In this document: positions 30,501 to 39,500 of the stretch, in pieces
Layout of the letters: each line of letters opens with the position of its first letter
How positions within the stretch are numbered: position 1 is the stretch's first letter
Source: Streptomyces sp. NBC_00440
Lineage (GTDB): Bacteria > Actinomycetota > Actinomycetes > Streptomycetales > Streptomycetaceae
NCBI RefSeq assembly: GCF_036014215.1
Contig: NZ_CP107921.1
Span: 5,277,501-5,341,500 of the forward strand
Reading direction: 5' to 3'
Length of the DNA: 64,000 bases
Notes under the pieces: model-generated
The model's database searches: none
The model's input: only the letters and a program-made list of their open reading frames with translations
What the model was told of the DNA's origin: nothing
Made by a program: the position numbers and the translations under genes

Positions 30501-33500
30501 GTACGCCCGGTTCGGGCGTGGTGACGATGGTGAGTGCGCCCGGCTGGTGCGGGTCGGGGGTGCGTGGTGCGCTGCTGCGGGCTGCCCGCAGTGCGGCCAG
30601 TCGCAGTCGGTCCGGGGTCCAACCGCCCGGGAGCTGGTCGTCCGGGGTCCGGGTGTAGCCGGGCGCGAATTCGCCCTCGGTAAGGGCGGCGAGCGCTGCC
30701 TCGGTCGATTCCTTGGTGACGTGCGGGGCGTGGTCCTGGGACCGGCGGGCGGCCAGCAGTTCCAGTACACCGGGTTCGTCGAAGAGCCCGGCGTGCGTGT
30801 TGCGGCGCAGCGCGGCTTCGACGTCCGCTGTGAGCAGCGGGCTCGGTGTCCCGCCCTGCTGCTGGTTCGGGGGATTCCAGGAGTGGGTGGACCGGGGCGT
30901 CGGGCGGCGGTGTTCGAGGACCTGGCGTACGAGGTCCTGGCGGCCCGCGTCCGGGTCCACGTCGAAGCCCAGCAGCCGGGCCGCGGCGTCTTCGGCGCTG
31001 TGCAGGGACAGCGTTCCGATGTCGGCGCCGTCCTCCGACGGGTTGTTCCTGCTCGTCGGCCGGAGCTCCACGGTGAACCGGGTCTTGGGGAGCCGGCCGT
31101 TCTCCTTGCTCTCCTCCCCGGAGTTGTAGGTGTCGTCGATGTGATCCTGTACGTCGGACAGCTTCTCGCGCAGTTCGGTGAGGGCCCCCGGGTCCATGCC
31201 CTTCGAATACCGGACGACCCGGGTGAGGTTCAGCCCGCGGTCGCCGTTGGTGAACACCACGTGCGACGCACGGAACTCGGCAAGTCCGCCGGACGCCCTG
31301 GTGAACGTCATCGGGGTCTCGGAGGTGGTCGCCGCGATGTCGTGCGCGTCCCACTCCGGGTGCGGCTGGAAGCGGGTCGGACGGAACCAGCGGTGCTCGC
31401 CGTCCTTCACGACCCCCTGCATCCGGACGCCGCCCGCCGAGCCCTCCCACAGGTAGCCGCCGTCGGGCAGTACTTCGAAGAGGCCGTTGGCCAGGGCGTT
31501 GTTGTGCGCGTCCCGTACGGCCTCGCGCAGATCACCGGGGGCCCACTCCTCGGGGAACAGCATCCGCGGATTGGTGCCCCAGCCGTCCTGGCCGACCCCG
31601 TCGGGCGAGTCGCCGTCGCCGACCTTCAGAGTCTTCGGCCCGGGTCCCGTCGGCGGGTTCCGGAACCACACCTCGGCCCGGCGCACGCCGTTGAAATCGG
31701 GGTCCGTCAGCTTCTCGAAGATGATTCCGCGGTCCGTCTGGGCCAGCTCGCGCCGGTCCTCGCTGTGCGCGTACTGCACCCCGGTCAGCGTCGGGACGTC
31801 GCCGCGCAGCATGAAGCGCATGGAGGCGTCGCTGAACGCGGGCTCGTCGGTGAGCTTGCGGGGCGGTGGCGGTTCGAGGTGGGTGGGCGGCTGAAGGCCG
31901 CTCTGGTCGGGGTGGGGTGCGAAGTCGATGATGGTGCCGATGGCGTCGGCGGTGCCCTTGATGCGTACGCCCTGGTACACACCGTCGAAGGTCTGGCGGC
32001 CTGAGCGTTCGGTGTCCGTCCTCAGGCTGCCGGTCCTGACATGGTCGAGGTACACCTGGCGGGTCGCGTGGAGGACTTCGTCGCGGCTCCAGTGGTCCGG
32101 GAACATCGTCTGGACGGTGCCGTCGGGGCGTTTGCCCGCCCGGTAGGTGCCGTTGGGGTTCAGCGGTCCGGTGGCTTCGGGGCGGAAGCGTCCGGACGGG
32201 CCGCGTGGGGCGAGCAGACCGTTGGCGCCGGTGCCGGCATTGCCACGCAGCACTCGTTCGCGTACGTCGAGCGGGATGTGTGCCCTGGCCTTGTCGTGCG
32301 GGGCCGCGCCCGCGCCCGGAGTGTGCGACCAGGCGGCGTCCACGGCCGTGGAGAGCAGCAGCAGATCTCGCGGCATGATCCGCAGCGACGGCGAGAGGGT
32401 GTGGTCGGACGTCATGTGGTCCATGTCGAACTGCACGCGTCCCGATGCGTCGATGCCGTAACCGGACATCAGCGAGTGGTCGTCGTACACCGGCCGGAAC
32501 GGACGGCCCTGCTTGGCCTCGCGGTACTGGTCCTGGAAGCCGAGGAGGTGGCCGGTCTCGTGCGCGATGACGTACGACTTGTCGATCGAGCCCGCCCCGC
32601 CCTCCGAGACGTACCAGGTGGCGCTGTTGTCGCGGCCCGTGCCGCCCGGGTCCGGGTGCAGCTTCACCTTTCGGTGCGCGTCTGCGGGATCGAAGACGAA
32701 CTCCAGCTTCACCTGGAGCAGATCACCGTTCGGGAGACGGTGTTTCGGGTCGTTGTAGTACGTGTCGATGCCGCGCTTCGCCATTGCTTTGGCGTTCGCC
32801 ACGTGGTTCGCGTTGGCACCCGGCTGTACGTCCAGATGGATGCGCACCGTGACGTCGGAGCGCACACTGCCGTCGCTGAGCAGGGTGCGCTCCACGGCGA
32901 ACCCGCGCTCCCAGACGGACGCGGCGGCCCCGCCCTCGTCCATGGTCCGGTCACTGGGCGGCAGGATCTCGGCCGTGCCCAGCGAACTGACGTCGGCGAC
33001 CGGATGGGGGGCCGTGGCCGAGCGGTGCGGGGGGATTTCGACGACGGAGTAGTCGGCGGTGAGCGTGGGCGTGGCGGCAGGCTTGTGCAGGGGAACGGGT
33101 GCCGGGGCCTCCAGCGGGCCGGTGTGCCGCGTGTGGAGCGGGGCGTTCGGCGAGGCACCCGGGACACGGAACGATTCGGTCCGCGGACGGGCGGTCGGCT
33201 CCGTCGTCCCGTCGAAGTGCGAGCCGTTCTGCTGGAGGTGTACGGAGAGCGGTGCACCACCCCCGGGCGGGGGCCGGAACCGGTCCGACCCGCCGGGGTT
33301 ACCGCCGGACGGCGCGGTGTGCACGGTGAGGTCCACCCCGAAGGTATCGGCCAGCAGCGGCAGGAAGCTCTGGGACCAGGGGGAGTCCCCGCTGTGTTCC
33401 CACGCGGCGACGGCCGTCTTCACCTCCTTGAACATGAGGTTCACGGCCCGGTACATGGCGCGTCGGTTGCCCTGGGTGAACTGCGGGACGAGGTGGGGCA

Positions 33501-36500
33501 TCCGCATGGCGAGCCCGCGGGCGCCCAGCTCCACCACATGGGCGTGCACGGCCTCCTTCATGCCGAGCACCAGCGTGTGCAGGTCCTGGTGGTGCTCGAC
33601 GCCGGACGCGGCCGAGGCAGTGGCGCGCAGCTCGTCCGGGGAGCCGACCAGGTTCCGCAGTTTCTGACCGAGGTGGGGGAGCTTCGGAGCGACTGCCGAG
33701 GGCGCGCTGACCAGCAGCGAAGTGAGCTGCGAATAGCCGTCGTCCGGCACCTTGACCACCGGGCGGGGCGTACCCGGCACGGGTTCGAGGTCGGACCCGT
33801 CGTCGGAGACCGAGTCGTTGTCGGAGACCGAGTCGTTGTCGGACGGCGGGTCCTGTGGCGGCCTCAGGTCCTGGGTCTGGTCCACATAGCGGTAGTGGCC
33901 GTCCTTCAGCAGCAGTTCGACGCCGCGGTTGCCCGGGTTGCCCGTCGCCTCGCTGCCGTTGGGCATGAACGTATGACGTCTGCCGCCCACCATCACCGTC
34001 ACCGGAACCCCGAACAGCTGGGCAGCCAGCGGCGGATACAGGTCACCCGCGCTGTCCTTGGCAGCGGACTCCTCGTTGGCGGGCCGCGTCGTCTGCGACG
34101 CGGCGAGCGAGGTCCGCTGCTCCGGGGTCAGTACCGCACGGTGGTTCTCGGTCGGGCGGCCCGCCGAGTGCGGAATCCACTTGCCCTCGGTGTACTCCCG
34201 GCCCTGCGGGGTGGACCTGTCCAGCAGGGTGTCCAGCCCGGCCGCTCGGATCTCGTCGGGCTCGAACTTGTCGGTGAGGTCCGGGTGGATGTAGTCCGCC
34301 AGGGGGTCGGGACTGTCCCTGTCCTCGCGGAGGTTCTTGCCGAACAGCGTGCGCAGCTCGTTCACCGTATCGGTGAGATCGTGGCCCTTCGGGACGGTGA
34401 TGCCCTGCGTGGTCAGCAGGTCCGGATCGATCCGGACCAGGTGTGCGGCCAGGTGGTGGAAGAAGCCGTTGCCGTCCTTCGTGGTCGGACCGACCTCGTG
34501 GATCTCCCCGGACACCACGTTCTTCAGGCTGGTGACTTCACCGGCTTCGTTCGTGAACTCCTCGTACTCGGCGCCGTGTTCGGGCTTCTCCACACCGTGG
34601 TCGTGCTCCACGGTCGCGTCGTACGCCAGCGACTCGGGCGCCGTGCCGGTGCGCTCGTTCTCCGGGAGCCGGTGCCAGTCGTTGAGGGCGTCGGCGGCCG
34701 ACCGCAGATTGCGGTAGTGCTCGCCCGCGTCCCGCAGCTTCTGGGTCAGCGACTCCAGCTTCGGCCGGACCGTCTCCCGTGCCGCGTTCAGCTCGGCGTT
34801 CGCCGTGTCCAGCGCCTGCTGGGCCGCTTGCCGGGCCTCGGGGGTGGTCGCCACGTCCAGCCGGTGCTGCGCGTCCTGCACCACGAAGGCCAGGTCGGTC
34901 AGCGGGCGGTAGGTGCTCCAGTACGCGTCGTGGTTGGCCTTCCAGGTCTTCCACCCCTTGGCCACGTCGTCCCACTGGCTGGACAGCGCCGCGGGGTGGT
35001 TCTGGTCGGTGATGAGCCCCAGATCCCGGGCCACGTCCTCGCGGATCCAGGCGAGCACATCGGTGTCCGTCTCACCGGCCTGGAGGCCCGGCGGGTCGTA
35101 GCCTTCCCAGGTCAGCCCGCGAGTGGCCACCTGGCCGAACGAGCTGTCCTTGAAGTGGCGGTGCACCCCGGCGACGGCCAGCCACTTCGTGGGTACGGAG
35201 AAGAGGAAGGCCCGCCCGGTGTCCGGCTTCATATTGATCTTGGCGGCGGTCGCCTCGTTGAACTTGTACTCCTCCGACGAGCCGACGCCCGGCGCGATGA
35301 CCGGGGTGATCTGGTAGGTCGTGTTGTGCGAGTCGGCCCCGATGGCGTCACCGCCCAGCCCGCCGTTCTTGCCGTGGACCTGCCCCTCACCCACGTCGAA
35401 GCTCTCACCGGTGCCGGTGGCGAACTCCATCCGCACATCGGCCGTCGCGAGCAGTTTGGCCCCCGACAGGTCGAAGGCCGGGTGGAGTTGGAGTGAGCCC
35501 GTGGAGCCGCTGATGAGGGTGTCGTCGACCAGACCGAGCGGCTGGTAGCCGTTCTCGCCGAGTGCCGAACCGTCGATGAGCGAACCGGTCAGGGACAGCT
35601 CGTTGGTGCCGGCGGTCAGGGTGTCGCCGCCGCCCTTGCCGGGCGACAGCAGCTTGACGTTCGCGGCCTTGGCGCGGGCCTGGGCCAGCTGGTCACCGGT
35701 GAGTACCCCGTGGGTCTCCGGGCCCTTGCCCGCGTGACCGCCGTTGAGGTGCGGGGTCTGGGCCTTCGCCAGGGTGATGTGAGCCAGCGCCTCGACATTC
35801 TCCGAGCCGAGTACCCGTGTGAAGTGCACCCCGTTGCTGGGGACCAGCCCGGCGGGGCGGTTGTCGCCGGACACGTGCTGGGCGAGGTGCCGGCTGATCC
35901 TGTCAGGCGTCGCGTTGGCCGACTGCCACACGTCCACGGAGGCGGGCGGCGGTGTGTACACATCGCCCTCGGTCTCCCCGCCCGGCTTGAGCAGCGCCAG
36001 TGGCTCCTGGCTCCTCGCGCTGCCCGCGGGCCAGGTGTGTTCCAGTACGACATCGCCCTTGTTGTCCAGGACCGTGACCACGACGTCGTACGAGGTGGAG
36101 ACGGTGGCGAGCGGGCCGGGGATGACCGTCACCTGTGCCACGGTGTCCGACTCCGAGCTGCTGTGGCCACCGCTCGTTCCCGTCGAGCCGCTGGAGTTGC
36201 CCAGCGGGCCGCCCGACGAACCGTTCGGCCCGGTGATGCGTTCGGTGATGTTCGCGGAAAGGCCGCGGGAACGGGTGACGCCCCGCGAATCGGTGGTGCT
36301 GGTGGTGACGGACTGACCGCTCTCCACATCGCCGAAGCCGAAGTCCTCGACGCTCCGCGCGCCGGGGACCTGCTTCACCGTCACCCGGTATTCCTTGCCC
36401 CCGAGCGGGAGACTCTCGGTGAAACCGCGCCAGGGCGCACGGCCCCGGTACTGCTGCGGAATACCGGACTCGACCATGGCCTGCCCGTGTCGTTCGGACA

Positions 36501-39500
36501 GCAGTGTCCTGATGGACTCCAGGCTGTTGCGGGTGAACCGCAGATTGCGCAGGCTCCGCATGAACTGCGCACGGTTCGCGTCCGGACCGCTCGGCGCCGA
36601 CACCGGGACGACCCCGAGCGGACTCTCCTTGAACCACGAGGAGTGCGACCAGGCCCCGGCCCCTTCGGCGAGCCTGGGCACCTGCGCGATACCGGTGTTG
36701 AACAGGTTCAGCGCGTGGGCCGCCTGTTCGGAGACCAGTCCGCGCCAGCCATTCGCCTTGTCCACCAGCTGCCCGGTCCATGCGGGCAGCTTCGAGCGGA
36801 ACGGGGTGAGGGCGCCGAGCTTGTCGGCGGACATCTCGACCCGGTACTCGGCGTTCGCAGCGACCGGCACCCACTGACCGTTCTCCGGGACGATGTTGAC
36901 GGACCGGCTGTTGGTCCGGCCGCCGCCCGTCGAGGTCATGCTGGAGCGCGAGTACGGAGTGGCACCGAAGCCGTAACGCGTCGTGGTGGGCACGCTCGTG
37001 TGCTGCGCGGGGAAGTGCCCGGCGTTCAGGTCGAACGACAGCACCCAGCCCTTGCCGTCCCCTCCCGACACCGCCAGGTCCAGGCTGTTGTTCAGCTCCG
37101 GCTTGAGATCGACGGGGCCGCCCACGGCGGTCGGGTTCCCACGCCGTCCGACGAGGCGGATGTCGCCCGTCGCGCCGTACAGGAATCCGGGGGCGCGTAC
37201 GTCGTTGAGCTGCTTGCCCGTCGGGGAGAACACCTGGTCGGAGTCAGCGGTCAGCGACATCGAGCCGAGGGCGTTCTTCATCCGCTGGTGCTGGCTGGTC
37301 CCCTCGGTCGTCAGCGACCACTCACCGCGGGTCGCACGGTTCGCGACCAGCGGCCCCGCCTCCTGGATGTGATGGTCCGTCGGCACGTACTGGGTGATCA
37401 CCGGGATGTTCTTGAGCGTGTCCGCGCGCTGCCACGCCGACGGCGCCCACAGGTCCTCGGTCTCGTCCTGTGTCAGCTCCCTGGTGGTGGTCGCGTGTTC
37501 GACGGCGTACGGGTTGGCCGCGCCCTCCGCATGCGGGTCGACCTTCGGCATGTACTGCTCCGACAGATGGAGCATCACGCTGAAGTCCCCGAGCGTGGCC
37601 CCGGGGCCGCCCACGGTGACCGGCTCGTGGATCTTGCGCCCCGCTCGGCCGAGTGTGAGGGCCCGGTACGTCGCGTGCCACTGGTGCACACCCACCAGCT
37701 CGGCCGTGAACCGGCCGGTCGCCGAGAAGGAATGCACCCCGGCCGGGGAGGCCGTCACGTCCTCGCGGCCGGCGGTGAACACGGTGCCGTTGCTCCGGGT
37801 GTGCTGGCGGCTCGCCCCCGCCCTGGCCCCCAGCACGCCGATATGGTCCGGCGTGCCCTTACGGAACGTCTCGTTCGAGCGCAGTTCGACAGTGCCGCCC
37901 GCCTGGGCCCCGAAGGTGTGCGTGGTGCTGTGGGCGTTGCCCACGCGCTCACCGGCGTTGTTGTTCTGGCGGGTCATCCGGTCACGGTCGGTGCCCTGGT
38001 AGACCGGCCGGTCGAGCTCGGCCTTCAGGTTCAGCGAGAAGAGGTTTTCCTTGGTGAGGTTGCGGCCGAACAACTTGACGGACAGCCCGTCGTGGGCGAG
38101 TTCGTTGAGCGTCGTCGCCAGGTTCCGTTCGTCGAACTTGGCCATGATGATGCGGGTGTTGGCCTGCGCCCGGCTCCGTTCGCCGCTGATGGCCTGCAGG
38201 AACTTCGTCAGTTGGCCGCGTGGATCGGCGCTGTTCCCGTCCGGACGCGGGGCGACCAGCACCGAGTCGCCGTGCGTCCGGTTGATCCAGTCGAGTACCC
38301 GGTCGACGAGTACGTTCGGGGACGTCGGGTCCGTGGCGTGAGTGTTGTCGATGACGAGGTCGGTGGCCCTGGTGTGCGTCAGGTCGTAGTCGCCGTTGCG
38401 CCAGTGCGCGGGCAGCGGCGGCTCGCTCCCCTCGGGACGGGTATGCGTGTCGGGGTCCCAGCCCGCCCGCTCGCGCGCCTCGCGCACCGGCAGCCGTACG
38501 AGACTCCAGGTGTCGAGGGTGTGCGTCTCGCCCTCGAAGGTGACGGGGACCTGGAGCTCCTGGAGGTAGAGGGCCGTGTCGCTGCCCTTCACCCGCCCGG
38601 TGATCTTGCGGCCCACGTTGCCGCCCTGGAGCGAGACCTCGCTGGAGTCGTGGCTGTAGTGCAGGGTCAGCCCGAGCTGCATGAAGATGTGCGGCGCCTG
38701 ATCGGTCGGGATGGCGAACCGCGAACCGCCGAAGAAGGCCACCACGTAACGCCGGTTGTCCTGGACCAGGACCTCGTTCTTCACGGTGATGGCATCCGTG
38801 ATGCGCATCTCGGCGTCGCCCACGACCTCGATCAGATGGTGCTCGCCGGATATCGCCTTGCCCACCTGGAAGGTGCCTGCGGACTGGCCGTTGCGCCTGC
38901 GCACGTCGAGTGGTGCCAGCGGTCCGCGGGCGATCTCGTCGGACCTGCTGTGGAAGTGGTCCGAGCTGAAGTAGTCGCTGAGCTGCTTGTGCTTGTACCC
39001 GCCGGGCCTGGCGTCGAGCTTCTGGACCGCCCAGTCGAAGACCGACTTCACCGGCCCGAAGCCCTCGGTGCTCGGCGAGCCGGGGCGCGCGCCGGGCGGC
39101 GGGGTGAAGTTGTGCGGTACGCGCAGCTCCGACTCCTTGGGCACGGCGGAGTCCTTGGAGACCCGGGTCGTCATCCCGTTCTTGACGCCCGTTCCGAAGG
39201 CGTCGATCCGCTCGTCCGGGTGGAACTCGACCTTGTAGTAGACGTCCTGGTGGAAGGACTCGCTGCCGCCCGTCGTGCGCGTCTCACGCTGGAACGAACG
39301 CTGGTCGTGGCTGCCGATCACATGCTTCTGGTTGTGACTGGCGCTCCCGCGGAGGTCGAACAGCATCCGGGCGTCGGAGGGCAGCGCCCCGGCGGCGAGT
39401 CCCAGCTGGAGACCGGTGCCCCGGGACGTGCCGGTGTTCGTACCGGTCTGCTGCTGGAGCTGCTGGGAGGTGTCCAGCTTGTGCGGGTCGCGGGCGTCGG

